Positions 46,299 to 55,442 are shown, counted from the first letter of the stretch. The stretch is DNA of 64,000 nucleotides from an uncultured Draconibacterium sp. (GCA_947492175.1 CANLMQ010000019.1:49380-113379); one strand, 5' to 3'. Program-made: numbers and translations. Notes: generated by a model from the sequence alone, not told the origin.

Positions 46299-46564
46299 GT
46301 TCCTTCTAACTCTCTGTCCCTTTTTTTATATGCAAATTCTAAATTATTAAAAGTAAATAAAACACCAATGTTTTTTAAAGTTTTTTTATAAAATGTTAAC
46401 TGAAACGAGAAACTGTTCATTACCATTGTATGTCGGAATTGTAATTTAACCACCCAACCAACAATATGTACAAATACATATAATAGTAGGTTACTAAAAT
46501 CATCCCTGTGTATTTATTATTTTTCTCATTTGAATACTTACCATTTTAATTGCAAAATTTCGTG
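46299..46564. other. Divergent intergenic region between recQ and tatC
   Basis: About 270 very AT-rich bases. I see no open frame, RNA gene or clear repeat; it holds the two divergent promoter regions. Confidence 0.5.
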
Positions 46565-46572
46565 TACATTTG
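46565..46572 (+). promoter_or_regulatory. Bacteroidota -7 element for tatC
   Basis: TACATTTG matches TAnnTTTG and is 29 bases before the ATG at 46601. It lies inside the longer TTG-initiated frame, supporting the later start. Confidence 0.45.
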
Positions 46573-46600
46573 TGAAGTTTTTTTTGAAAATAAGAAGTCC

Positions 46601-47464
46601 ATGAGCGAAGAATATACACGAGAAGAGCAAACAACTAAAAAAAGAAGCGAGAAGAAAAAAGAAGCCGAAATGTCGTTCCTCGAACACCTGGAAGAATTGC
46701 GCTGGCATATAGTACGTTCAGCGGCGGCAATAATGGTTTTTGCCATAGTGGCATTTATAATGAAACGTTTTATTTTCGATGTAGTAATACTGGCACCTCG
46801 TACGCCCGAGTTCTGGACCAACCAAATGTTTGCAAAACTTGGAGATTTAGTTGGCTCTGATGCGGTAAAAATCAACCAGGTTCCGCTAAAAATGCAAAGT
46901 ATAAAAATTGCCGGACAATTTTCAACCCATATTATGGTTTCAATAATTGCCGGACTAATTGTTGCTTCACCCGTTGTTTTTTACGAATTCTGGAGGTTTA
47001 TAAAACCAGCACTGTACGATCAGGAAAAAAAACACGCAGGTGGTGCAGTTTTCTTTACTTCTGTACTCTTTTTAATGGGTGTTTTATTCGGGTACTTTTT
47101 AATTGTGCCTCTATCTATACATTTTTTAGGAACCTACCAGGTAAGCAGCGAAGTTGAAAATACAATTAACCTGCGTTCTTACATTGGTTCAGTAACATCA
47201 ATTTCACTGGCTGCAGGCGTTGTTTTCCTTATTCCAATATTTTCTTACTTTTTAAGCAAGGTAGGGCTTTTAACACCACAGTTTATGAAAACCTACCGCC
47301 GGCACGCTTATGTTATAATGCTTTTAGTATCAGCAATTATTACTCCGCCTGATATTTTTAGCCAGGTTATGGTCTGTTTCCCACTGGTATTTCTATATGA
47401 AATTGGGATAATGATTTCGCGCCGTGTAGTTAAAAAACGTGAAAAAGAAATGGAGGAGATATAA
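46601..47464 (+). CDS. tatC: Sec-independent protein translocase TatC
   Basis: A 287-residue inner-membrane protein with six transmembrane helices. A highly charged N-terminal stretch precedes the hallmark MSFLEHLEELRWHIVRS; FYEFWRFIKPALYD and the glutamate/proline features of TatC follow. It recognises twin-arginine signals. The frame reaches back to a TTG at 46550, but the ATG at 46601 after the promoter element is the natural start. lptB follows after 32 bases, so the two likely share a transcript. The partner tatA is far away at 59.5 kb. Confidence 0.96.
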   Translation: MSEEYTREEQTTKKRSEKKKEAEMSFLEHLEELRWHIVRSAAAIMVFAIVAFIMKRFIFDVVILAPRTPEFWTNQMFAKLGDLVGSDAVKINQVPLKMQSIKIAGQFSTHIMVSIIAGLIVASPVVFYEFWRFIKPALYDQEKKHAGGAVFFTSVLFLMGVLFGYFLIVPLSIHFLGTYQVSSEVENTINLRSYIGSVTSISLAAGVVFLIPIFSYFLSKVGLLTPQFMKTYRRHAYVIMLLVSAIITPPDIFSQVMVCFPLVFLYEIGIMISRRVVKKREKEMEEI

Positions 47465-47496
47465 TCCACCCAAAAAAATCCGTTATTTGAACAATT

Positions 47497-48219
47497 ATGA
47501 TTCTTAGAGCAGATAATATAATAAAGAAATATCGAAAAAGAACTGTTGTAAAAGGAGTTAGCTTCCAGGTTGAACAAGGCGAAATTGTAGGACTACTTGG
47601 GCCAAACGGAGCAGGAAAAACTACTTCGTTTTATATGATTGTGGGATTGATTCAGCCCTTTTCAGGGAACATATATCTCGACAATCAGAATATAACAAAA
47701 CTGCCCGTATACAAACGAGCTCAGCTTGGAATTGGCTACCTGGCACAGGAAGCATCAGTTTTCAGGAAACTTAGTATTGAAGACAATATCAGAGCAGTAC
47801 TGGAAATGACCGATTACTCGAAAGAGTACCAACAAGAGAAACTGGAGACCTTAATTGAGGAGTTTAGTTTGGGACACATACGCAAAAGTAAAGGAATACA
47901 GCTTTCAGGAGGCGAAAGGCGACGAACAGAAATTGCAAGGGCATTGGCCATCGATCCAAAGTTTATTCTCCTGGATGAACCTTTTGCAGGTGTAGATCCC
48001 ATTGCAGTGGAAGACATCCAGCAAATTGTAATAAAACTAAAGGAAAAGAATATTGGAGTACTGATTACCGACCACAACGTTCACGAGACTTTACGTATTA
48101 CAGACAGGTCGTATCTGCTTTTTGAAGGCAATATATTAAAAGCAGGCACAGCAAGTGAGCTGGCAGCCGACAAAGATGTACGCAGGGTTTATTTGGGCGA
48201 AAACTTCGAACTGAGATAA
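47497..48219 (+). CDS. lptB: LPS export ABC transporter ATP-binding protein LptB
   Basis: A 240-residue ABC ATPase with Walker A GPNGAGKTTS, Q-loop YLAQEASVF, signature QLSGGERRR, Walker B FILLDEPFAGVDP and H-loop TDHNVHET, all closely LptB-like. With LptFG it extracts lipopolysaccharide from the inner membrane. The permease genes are not in the window. Second gene after tatC, ended by a short hairpin. Confidence 0.95.
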   Translation: MILRADNIIKKYRKRTVVKGVSFQVEQGEIVGLLGPNGAGKTTSFYMIVGLIQPFSGNIYLDNQNITKLPVYKRAQLGIGYLAQEASVFRKLSIEDNIRAVLEMTDYSKEYQQEKLETLIEEFSLGHIRKSKGIQLSGGERRRTEIARALAIDPKFILLDEPFAGVDPIAVEDIQQIVIKLKEKNIGVLITDHNVHETLRITDRSYLLFEGNILKAGTASELAADKDVRRVYLGENFELR

Positions 48220-48231
48220 AAATTCATTTTT

Positions 48232-48254
48232 AGTGAACTTTTTTCACTTTTTTA
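48232..48254 (+). terminator. Possible terminator after lptB
   Basis: A short 6-bp stem (48232-48237 with 48243-48248), 5-base loop and a T-run, 13 bases after the stop. Weak stem, hence moderate confidence. Confidence 0.45.
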
Positions 48255-48357
48255 TTTGCAGTTTAAAAAATCTTGCTTTTCTTTGCAGCGCTGAAATCAA
48301 AAACGGTTCTTTAAACGAAAAGCGCCGGATTTCAAAAGAAAAAAATTCTGAAAAACA

Positions 48358-48388
48358 TTTGGAGCTTTTAAAAAAAGGATTACCTTTG
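48358..48388 (+). promoter_or_regulatory. Strong Bacteroidota promoter for tRNA-Glu and rpsT
   Basis: TTTG (48358-48361), 19 bases, then TACCTTTG (48381-48388): the clearest -33/-7 pair in the window. Transcription should start near 48395, about 23 bases before the tRNA. Confidence 0.75.
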
Positions 48389-48417
48389 CGGCTCCAAAAA
48401 ATAAGGAAACATTAGGA

Positions 48418-48489
48418 GGCCCGTTCGTCTAGGGGTTAGGACGCCAGGTTTTCATCCTGGTAGCAGGGGTTCGAATCCCCTACGGGCTA
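48418..48489 (+). tRNA. tRNA-Glu (anticodon TTC)
   Basis: A 72-base cloverleaf. The acceptor arms GGCCCGT and ACGGGCT pair with a terminal G-T; anticodon arm CCAGG/CCTGG encloses TTTTCAT with anticodon TTC at 48451-48453; the T arm is AGGGG-TTCGAAT-CCCCT. The full CCA is not encoded (the sequence continues with CAA). rpsT begins 27 bases downstream without a terminator between, so the tRNA is probably processed from a shared transcript. Confidence 0.97.
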
Positions 48490-48516
48490 CAAATTTAAAA
48501 GAGAAGAGAAAAAGAA

Positions 48517-48768
48517 ATGGCACATCATAAGTCAGCTTTAAAAAGGATTCGTCAAGACGAAAAGAAAAGGGTACACAACAAGTACTACGCAAAAACTACT
48601 CGTAATGCGATTAAGGCTTTGCGTAATGCATCTGACAAAGCAGAAGCAGAAAAATTGTTCCCTGAAGTTGTTGCAATGATTGATAAATTAGCTAAACGCA
48701 ATATCATTCACAAAAACAAAGCTTCGAACTTAAAATCGAAATTAGCTGTAAAAGTTAATACACTTTAA
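48517..48768 (+). CDS. rpsT: 30S ribosomal protein S20
   Basis: An 83-residue basic helical protein, MAHHKSALKRIRQDEKKR at the start and NKASNLKSKLAVKVNTL at the end, typical of S20, which binds 16S rRNA early in 30S assembly. It follows tRNA-Glu and is closed by a strong terminator. Confidence 0.97.
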   Translation: MAHHKSALKRIRQDEKKRVHNKYYAKTTRNAIKALRNASDKAEAEKLFPEVVAMIDKLAKRNIIHKNKASNLKSKLAVKVNTL

Positions 48769-48791
48769 GGAAAATATTAAAACAAGATATT

Positions 48792-48823
48792 AAAACCTCT
48801 TCGGTCTCCGAAGAGGTTTTTTT
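48792..48823 (+). terminator. Terminator after rpsT
   Basis: A perfect 12-bp stem (48793-48804 with 48808-48819), 3-base loop and a seven-T run, 24 bases after the rpsT stop. Confidence 0.9.
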
Positions 48824-48953
48824 ATGCTCTGCAACAAGCAACCATATGTTCTGAAACTATTATTCGCCTCTTTCGAAAACCATTTATTATCGTTAAATTC
48901 CCATTGGCTGTCTGATAATAAACTATCGGAGATTTTCATAAACATCATGGCTA

Positions 48954-49652
48954 ATGAGCGAATACAAAAAACTGAACATTAAAGATTGGGCTGTTGAAGA
49001 CCGTCCCCGCGAAAAACTAATTTCGAAAGGAGCCCGATCACTTACCGATGCTGAACTAATTGCCATACTAATCGGATCGGGTAATACAGAAGAAACTGCA
49101 GTTGAACTTTCGCGTCGGATTCTTACATCGGTTGATAACAATCTGAATGACCTGGGTAGAAAAAATGCCGACTTTCTAAAAGCATTTAACGGAATAGGAG
49201 AAGCCAAAGCAGTTACTATAGTAGCCGCTCTTGAATTGGGGAAACGCCGAAAAGAAGCTGATGTGTTCAGTAAAAATAAAATTACGGGCAGTAACGACGT
49301 TGCCGATTTTTTTCAACCTCTGCTTGGCGATTTAAATCATGAAGAATTCTGGATAATGCTTCTTAATCGCGGTAATATAATAATTGATACTTTTATGATC
49401 AGCCAGGGGGGAATTTCGGGAACCGTAATCGATGTACGGCTCATCCTTAAAAATGCGCTGGACAAAATGGCAAGTTCAATTATTCTTTGTCATAATCATC
49501 CGTCGGGAACCATGCAGGCTTCTGACGCAGATCTAAAAATTACCCGAAAAATAAAAAGTGCTGCCGAAATTATGGATATTACTGTGCTCGACCACATAAT
49601 TATCGGGCAAAACAAATACTTAAGCTTTGCCGACGAAGGAATATTAAACTAA
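48954..49652 (+). CDS. radC: RadC/JAB domain DNA repair-like protein
   Basis: A 232-residue full-length RadC: N-terminal helix-hairpin-helix region with DRPREKLISKGARSLTDAEL and FNGIGEAKA, then an MPN/JAB domain with the metal motif HNHPSG followed by SDADLK near 180-195. The biochemical role of RadC is unresolved despite the name. The next gene starts 12 bases later, so it may lead the envelope cassette transcript. Confidence 0.95.
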   Translation: MSEYKKLNIKDWAVEDRPREKLISKGARSLTDAELIAILIGSGNTEETAVELSRRILTSVDNNLNDLGRKNADFLKAFNGIGEAKAVTIVAALELGKRRKEADVFSKNKITGSNDVADFFQPLLGDLNHEEFWIMLLNRGNIIIDTFMISQGGISGTVIDVRLILKNALDKMASSIILCHNHPSGTMQASDADLKITRKIKSAAEIMDITVLDHIIIGQNKYLSFADEGILN

Positions 49653-49664
49653 AAATGAACTAAA

Positions 49665-50996
49665 ATGATACTAATTTATTCTGATGAAGTTACACCCCGC
49701 ATCGAGTACATTTTTAAATTAGTTTTTAACCAGATTTTAAAGGTAGATATTGCATTTACCACAAATTCAGCCGAATTTCGAAAATCAGAACTGCCCAAAA
49801 TAAACTATTCTGTCGAAAAATTTGGCAACGAGTTTTATATAAAACCGCATCGCATTACGCAATGCAAAGCGTTATTAACGCCTACAATTAATTCGGTTTG
49901 GTACGAAGGTGAAAAATATTTCTGCGAAAGCTCAAAAGACTCAACACTTCCCTTCGATCCTTTTGCAGCATCGTTTTACATAGTTACACGCCACGAAGAA
50001 TATACAGAACAAAACCGCGACAAACTAAATCGTTATCCGGTACAAAAAAGCATTCTTACAAAATATAATTTACTAAAAAAGCCCATTGTAAACATTTGGG
50101 CCAATCTGGTTGCCCAAAAACTTCAGGAAATCTATCCGGAAATTAAGTTTTCTGCCAATAAATTCAGTTTTATTTCTACAGTCGATATTGATAATGCTTA
50201 TGCATATCAAAACAAAGGTTTTTGGCGAACAACCGGAGCTTGGGCAAAGTCGTTGTTAAAAGGCGAATTATCGGAACACAAAAAAAGACAAAGAGTATTT
50301 TCAGGAAAAGAACGCGATCCGTATGACACCTACGATTACCTCGACAAAGTTTTTAAAGGCAATGAAGACAAAGTAAAATTCTTTTTCTTGTTGGGAAATT
50401 ACGGGCGTTACGACAAAAATATCTCACACATCAACGATGTTTATCGTAAATTAATAAAAAACATTGCATCAAAATACGATATTGGTATTCACACATCGTT
50501 TGCAACCAGTAAAAAGGGAGGTAAGAAAAAGGTAAAAATTGAAAAACAACGCCTGGAAGAGATCGCAGGAAAAGAGATAACAAAAAGCCGGCAACATTAT
50601 TTAAAACTGAAATTTCCGAAAACCTACACACGCCTTATTAAAGCAGGCATTCAGGAAGATTATACTCTGGGTTATTCGGCACAAACCGGGTTCCGCGGAG
50701 GTATTTGTACACCCTATTTTTATTACGATTTAAAACACGAAACCACAACAAACCTGTTAATTGTTCCGTTTCAGGTAATGGACGGAACCTTACGGCACTA
50801 CATGCAACTAACACCTGCCGAAGCATTTAAAGAAATAGAACAAATTATGCAGGAAGTTAAAAATGTAGGTGGTACTTTTGTAAGCATCTGGCACAACGAA
50901 ACAGTGAATAATATGGGTCAGTGGGAAGGCTACCAGGAGGTATTCGAAAAAATGAATAAACTGGGTTTCGAATGGGCTAATGAAGTAAACAGTTGA
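49665..50996 (+). CDS. Polysaccharide deacetylase family protein (DUF7033-type)
   Basis: A 443-residue cytoplasmic-looking protein with no signal peptide. The N-terminal 130 residues match the Bacteroidota-specific region that precedes a NodB-like domain (DPFAASFYIVTRHEEY near 100). The deacetylase-like core retains the metal-type motif STVDIDNAY near 170 and a histidine in IGIHTSFATS near 275, plus TGFRGGICTPYFYYDL. Such proteins belong to envelope glycan clusters. Whether it deacetylates is unproven. First of four adjacent envelope-type genes. Confidence 0.82.
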   Translation: MILIYSDEVTPRIEYIFKLVFNQILKVDIAFTTNSAEFRKSELPKINYSVEKFGNEFYIKPHRITQCKALLTPTINSVWYEGEKYFCESSKDSTLPFDPFAASFYIVTRHEEYTEQNRDKLNRYPVQKSILTKYNLLKKPIVNIWANLVAQKLQEIYPEIKFSANKFSFISTVDIDNAYAYQNKGFWRTTGAWAKSLLKGELSEHKKRQRVFSGKERDPYDTYDYLDKVFKGNEDKVKFFFLLGNYGRYDKNISHINDVYRKLIKNIASKYDIGIHTSFATSKKGGKKKVKIEKQRLEEIAGKEITKSRQHYLKLKFPKTYTRLIKAGIQEDYTLGYSAQTGFRGGICTPYFYYDLKHETTTNLLIVPFQVMDGTLRHYMQLTPAEAFKEIEQIMQEVKNVGGTFVSIWHNETVNNMGQWEGYQEVFEKMNKLGFEWANEVNS

Positions 50997-51018
50997 GCTT
51001 CTGAACAAATATTTTTGA

Positions 51019-51942
51019 ATGACCGAAAGACTAAATTTCCGATACATTTCTCACTCCGACATCAATTCGGTAAAATGGAACCGGTGCATTGACAATGCAG
51101 GCAATTGCAGGATTTATGCATACGACTGGCACCTTGACCGAACTGCCGAAATCTGGGATGCATTGATTTGGGGCGATTACGAGTTTGTAATGCCACTTCC
51201 ATACCGAAAAAAACTGGGGATTAACTATTTATACCAGCCTCTGTATTCGCAACAACTAGGTATCTTCCCCTCGCCAACACAAAAAGTTGAACAGGCATTT
51301 TATGAGTACCTGGCACAAAACTTCAGATATTCCGATTTACATTTAAATTCTGAAAACTTACAGCCCAAAGAAACTGGAGAACTACAGTTTCTTCCCCGGA
51401 GAAACTTTTTATTGCCGCTGGTTCACGACTATGAAGTTCTTTCTTCATCATTTTCGAAAAACACAAAACGAAATATCTCAAAAGCCAGGCGGTCGGAACT
51501 TACATTAGTTGAAGGGATTCGCCTGCAAACATACCTGAATTTTAAATCTGAGAATTTACAGGTAAATCTTAGTAAAAAGGAATTTGGAAGTTTAAAAAGC
51601 CTTATTTCGTATGGGCTTTACAAAGGTTTTGGGCAAATTTACGGGGTTTACACAAAAGACAATCAGTTATGTGCTGCCGTATATTTTTGCCGTTGGAAAA
51701 ACCGGGTTATTTTCTTTAATGCTGCTTCCAGTCAGCAAGGGAAAGAACTGGGAGGCATGTACTTTTTGGTGAATAAATTTATCGAACAAAATGCCGGTAA
51801 AAACCTGATCCTTGATTTCGAAGGTTCAATGATTCCCGGTGTTGCACGCTTTTATAGCGGTTTTGGAGCAAAAGCAGAAACCTATTTTCAACTTAAATTT
51901 AATCGTTTACCTTTGCTGGTTAAGTGGGTTAAACGAATGTAA
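51019..51942 (+). CDS. FemAB/GNAT-fold acyltransferase-like protein
   Basis: A 307-residue protein with two GNAT-like halves as in FemX/FemAB and related peptidoglycan or polysaccharide aminoacyl/acyltransferases: LPLPYRKK-like start of fold one (VMPLPYRKKLGINYLYQPLY), then a basic KNTKRNISKARRSELTL helix and a second half ending LDFEGSMIPGVARFYSGFGA. That last segment is the usual acyl-donor site of this group. It sits 22 bases after the first deacetylase-like gene. The donor and acceptor are unknown. Confidence 0.78.
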   Translation: MTERLNFRYISHSDINSVKWNRCIDNAGNCRIYAYDWHLDRTAEIWDALIWGDYEFVMPLPYRKKLGINYLYQPLYSQQLGIFPSPTQKVEQAFYEYLAQNFRYSDLHLNSENLQPKETGELQFLPRRNFLLPLVHDYEVLSSSFSKNTKRNISKARRSELTLVEGIRLQTYLNFKSENLQVNLSKKEFGSLKSLISYGLYKGFGQIYGVYTKDNQLCAAVYFCRWKNRVIFFNAASSQQGKELGGMYFLVNKFIEQNAGKNLILDFEGSMIPGVARFYSGFGAKAETYFQLKFNRLPLLVKWVKRM

Positions 51943-51945
51943 AAC

Positions 51946-52920
51946 ATGGCAAATTTCCCTCGTTTTATTAGTAAACAAATTGGCCGGTTTGTGCCTGCCC
52001 AAAGGTTGTTCGGATCAGCTAGTCCGGTATTCCATCCTTTCTACCATGTGGTAAGTAACACACAACTCCCCCACATTTTAAATTATCCCTATTTAAACGA
52101 AAAACAATTTGAGCAGGAGCTCGACTACTTCCTACGGTTTTTTAAGCCTGTTTCGCTTGAGGAACTATACAACAACTCACATTCGAAAGGAAATATTTTT
52201 CATTTGAGTTTCGATGACGGACTGCGGGAGTGTGCCGAAATTGTTGCACCCCTTTTATTAAAAAAAGGAGTGCCTGCAACATTTTTCGTAAATAGCGGAT
52301 TTATCGATAATAAGGAGTTGTTTCATCGTTACAAAGCCAGTTTAATTGCAACGGAAATGGCTAAGCACCCCGATTCGGAAGCACAGCTCTTTTTGCAAGA
52401 AAATAACCTAAACTGCAAAAGCATTTTACAAGCCGGCTTCACACAGCGCGATATTCTGAACACAGCGGCAGAAATTCTGGAACTCGATTTTAATGCTTTT
52501 TTAAATGAACAGAAACCCTACTTATCAACTGAGCAAATTAAAGAACTTCACCAAAAAGGATTTTCAATTGGCGGCCACAGTCATAAACATCCGGAGTTTT
52601 GGAAAATTCCAGAGAAAAAGCAACTAAAACATATCCGGAAAAGTATGGAATGGGTAAACGCAAATGTAGATCAGGAAATTAAGGCATTTTCATTTCCGTT
52701 TACCGACGATGGCATTTCATCAAAACTGATTACGAAGTTAAAAACGAAAAATATTTGCGACATAACATTTGGTACTGCCGGAGTAAAATACGACGAGATT
52801 ACTTCTCATTTTCAACGCTATCCGGCTGAACAAAGAGGCGATTTCAGGAATAACCTGAAAGCTGAATTTGTATATTTTAAACTGCGTAAAATAATTGGTA
52901 AAGCAACTGTAAAACATTGA
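51946..52920 (+). CDS. Polysaccharide deacetylase (NodB-type)
   Basis: A 324-residue carbohydrate esterase family 4-like protein. Motif 1 is FHLSFDDGLRECAE near 85-98, with the catalytic base and metal aspartates, and motif 2 is GGHSHKHPEF near 207, giving the two metal histidines. An N-terminal extension of 80 residues lacks a signal peptide. It likely removes N-acetyl groups from a cell-envelope or lipid-linked glycan. Start lies 3 bases after the FemAB-like stop. Confidence 0.87.
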   Translation: MANFPRFISKQIGRFVPAQRLFGSASPVFHPFYHVVSNTQLPHILNYPYLNEKQFEQELDYFLRFFKPVSLEELYNNSHSKGNIFHLSFDDGLRECAEIVAPLLLKKGVPATFFVNSGFIDNKELFHRYKASLIATEMAKHPDSEAQLFLQENNLNCKSILQAGFTQRDILNTAAEILELDFNAFLNEQKPYLSTEQIKELHQKGFSIGGHSHKHPEFWKIPEKKQLKHIRKSMEWVNANVDQEIKAFSFPFTDDGISSKLITKLKTKNICDITFGTAGVKYDEITSHFQRYPAEQRGDFRNNLKAEFVYFKLRKIIGKATVKH

Positions 52921-53999
52921 ATTTAACGATAAAAAAAATACGGATAAAAGAGTTAGAGGAGTTTACAAACAGTAAAGCTTTTTACAATCTCAGGTTTATT
53001 CCCATCTCCCCCCTCCGGGCCCGATCGTATCTGGGCAATCCACATTCCAATCCCGATGATGTTGTTTTATATCTCGGTTTTATTGCAGATCGTTTGGTTG
53101 CTTTCCGAACTCTGTTTGCCGATGTTTTAAACTCCAGAAACGAACAAATTAGATTTGGATGGTGCAGCGGAGCGTGGGTTCACCCGGATTTTAGAAGAAA
53201 AGGTTTTTCGAAACAACTTTTAAACGAAGCCTACAACGATTGGGACAAAAAACTGATGTTTACCAACTATACACCATTATCCGAAAAATTAATACAGGAA
53301 ACCGGATGGTTTAAATCCATTCACCAGTTTAAAGGTGTACGTGCGTATTTATTCCCAAAAACAAAAAAGTTAATTGCAAAGGCAAATTCAAACCTCTTCT
53401 TCAAATTCGTTTTTACGATTATTGACTTTTTTATCCTGATCTGTTCAAACATCCGTTTATGTTTTTATTCGGGCCAAAACTATTCTTCAGTTCAATTTGA
53501 AACGCTTGAATTCCCTGATAAGGAATGTTATCAGCTAACCGGTAAAGATAAAACGGAGTACAACCGCGGAGAAAAAGAACTGAAATGGATTTTTAACAAT
53601 CCCTGGATTTCTTCCGACAAAAAAGACGACCAGAGCAATTACCCCTTTTCGTCGTTCTCCAACTCTTTTTATTACCGAACAGTCAAACTTTTCTCAAAAA
53701 ATAAGCTCGAGGGATTTATTGTTTTTTCGGTTCGCGAAGGACACCTAAAAACACTTTATACAAATTTACCTGACGAATATTTTGCAGAAATAACAACTTA
53801 TTTAAAATCCTTCTGCAAACAGAACAAAATTGAAGTGCTAACTATCTATAAAAAAGCGCTGGCAGCAGAGTTGTTTAAAAGAAATTTCCCATTTTTGCAT
53901 GTTAAAAAATACGGCCAAAAAATATACAGCACATTCGAATTTAATTGCAACAAAGTTTATCTGTTTCAAGATGGCGATGGCGATGTATTTTTTACCTAA
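52917..53999 (+). CDS. GNAT family N-acetyltransferase, TTG start overlapping the previous stop
   Basis: A 360-residue protein. Residues 50-130 are a GNAT domain (FRTLFADVLNSRNEQIRFG, then GAWVHPDFRRKGFSKQLL carrying the acetyl-CoA loop). A hydrophobic stretch near 160-180 (FKFVFTIIDFFILICS) suggests membrane contact. The second half is another acyltransferase-like region. There is no ATG near the front of the frame; the likely start is TTG at 52917, which shares TTGA with the stop of the preceding deacetylase gene, an unusual form of the common ATGA coupling. Confidence 0.75.
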   Translation: MNLTIKKIRIKELEEFTNSKAFYNLRFIPISPLRARSYLGNPHSNPDDVVLYLGFIADRLVAFRTLFADVLNSRNEQIRFGWCSGAWVHPDFRRKGFSKQLLNEAYNDWDKKLMFTNYTPLSEKLIQETGWFKSIHQFKGVRAYLFPKTKKLIAKANSNLFFKFVFTIIDFFILICSNIRLCFYSGQNYSSVQFETLEFPDKECYQLTGKDKTEYNRGEKELKWIFNNPWISSDKKDDQSNYPFSSFSNSFYYRTVKLFSKNKLEGFIVFSVREGHLKTLYTNLPDEYFAEITTYLKSFCKQNKIEVLTIYKKALAAELFKRNFPFLHVKKYGQKIYSTFEFNCNKVYLFQDGDGDVFFT

Positions 54000-54010
54000 T
54001 TAGTAGAATT

Positions 54011-54673
54011 ATGGAAGTAAAAGTTTTAGGGAACAACCACTCAATTTTAGATCAGTACCTTGCTGAAATCAGAGATATTTCGATTCAAACAGATCCGCTT
54101 CGTTTTCGCGACAACTTAAACCGTATTGGCGAACTATTCGCATACGAAATAAGTAAGGAAATGCCATTTGAAGTAAACAATGTGCAAACACCACTTGGAG
54201 TAGCAAAAGTTCCAAAATTAGGACAGCAGCCTGTTTTGGCTACTATTTTGCGTGCCGGGCTGGCCATGCACAACGGATTGCTGCGTATTTTCGATCGTGC
54301 TGAAAACTGTTTTATTTCGGCTTACCGGAAATATACCGACGCAGGTGAATTTGATATTGAATTTGAATACATGGCTTCACCGTCTCTGGATAAAAAAGTA
54401 GTAATTCTTTCTGATCCGATGCTGGCCTCCGGAAAGTCGATGGAAATAGGTTACGAAGCATTATTTAGCAAAGGAACTCCATCGCATGTACATTTAATAG
54501 CAATTATTGCCAGCCAGGAAGGTGTTGATTACATTCTTGAAAATATTAAAGCCGATAATGTAACGCTGTGGCTTGGTGCCATCGATCCTGAAATGACTCC
54601 AAAGTCGTACATTGTTCCGGGATTAGGCGACGCCGGCGATTTGGCTTTTGGAGAAAAAATAGACTCGAAATAG
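54011..54673 (+). CDS. upp: Uracil phosphoribosyltransferase
   Basis: A 220-residue salvage enzyme, converting uracil and PRPP to UMP. ILRAGLAMHNGLLRIF near 78, the PRPP loop ILSDPMLASGKSME near 130, and the C-terminal uracil-binding PGLGDAGDLAFG are visible. The frame extends back to 53945 inside the previous gene, but the ATG at 54011 fits the family. Confidence 0.95.
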   Translation: MEVKVLGNNHSILDQYLAEIRDISIQTDPLRFRDNLNRIGELFAYEISKEMPFEVNNVQTPLGVAKVPKLGQQPVLATILRAGLAMHNGLLRIFDRAENCFISAYRKYTDAGEFDIEFEYMASPSLDKKVVILSDPMLASGKSMEIGYEALFSKGTPSHVHLIAIIASQEGVDYILENIKADNVTLWLGAIDPEMTPKSYIVPGLGDAGDLAFGEKIDSK

Positions 54674-54709
54674 TCATACCAATATTACATTTTGGTCTCA
54701 AACAAAAAT

Positions 54710-54745
54710 AATGAGCTTTCCTGAAAACAGGGCAGCTCATTTTTC
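54710..54745 (+). terminator. Terminator after upp
   Basis: ATGAGCT (54711-54717) pairs with AGCTCAT (54734-54740), with an inner CCTG/CAGG pair, and a T-run follows. It lies 38 bases after the upp stop. Confidence 0.75.
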
Positions 54746-54761
54746 AAATTGTATTATTATT

Positions 54762-55442
54762 TTAAAAGTAGACTTCTACCGTAATATTTTCGCGGCCAAA
54801 TCCTTTGTCGCTTAATATTTCCATCGAATCAAAAATCATATCGCTGTTTCCACACAAGTAAAAACAGGTATTTTTATCAAATTCTGTTTTTTTAAGGTAC
54901 TCCGTTACACGCCCGTTAAAATCGCCTCTTTTATCACGTGAAGTACATAGTGTTAACCTGTCGGCATTGTATTCCTCTTTTTCGTAACCTTCTTCCAGGG
55001 TGCGCACACCGTGAATTAAATGATAATCAAGATTGGGATTACTTTTTACAATGCTGTGAAAAGGAGCAATTCCGGTACCACTGGCAATAAAAACATGTTT
55101 GTGGCTTTCTCTGTTTTTTTCATCCAGTCCAAACTTTCCGAAAGGTCCGTGCACCTCCACCATATCACCTACTTTCAAGTGCTTCAATTTAGGAGAGAAA
55201 TACCCGCCATCTACTTCCTTTACCAGTACCTCAAGATTTTCGTCTTCTTCGGCACTGTAAATTGAATATTCGCGGCTTTGGTAATCGCCCGATATGGATA
55301 ACGACACATGTTGTCCGGCCTCAAATTTAAAGCGGCTCTTGGGCAGACTTAAAACAAAAGTGTGCTCTGTTAAATTCCTGATTCCAATAACTTTGTAATA
55401 ATTTGTATCAAGTTGAACTTCTGGTTTCATGTCAATTGTCAT
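54762..55442 (-). CDS. FAD-dependent ferredoxin/flavodoxin reductase-like oxidoreductase
   Basis: A 226-residue two-domain reductase: FAD-binding barrel with REYSIYSA near 57 and an NAD(P) domain with FIASGTGIAPFHSIV near 118 and FYLCGNSDMI near 190. No [2Fe-2S] domain is attached. It passes electrons from NAD(P)H to a ferredoxin, flavodoxin or other acceptor. A flavodoxin-fold gene is divergent from it, and a dyad at 55490 overlaps its upstream promoter region, which suggests controlled expression. Confidence 0.9.
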   Translation of the reverse strand: MTIDMKPEVQLDTNYYKVIGIRNLTEHTFVLSLPKSRFKFEAGQHVSLSISGDYQSREYSIYSAEEDENLEVLVKEVDGGYFSPKLKHLKVGDMVEVHGPFGKFGLDEKNRESHKHVFIASGTGIAPFHSIVKSNPNLDYHLIHGVRTLEEGYEKEEYNADRLTLCTSRDKRGDFNGRVTEYLKKTEFDKNTCFYLCGNSDMIFDSMEILSDKGFGRENITVEVYF

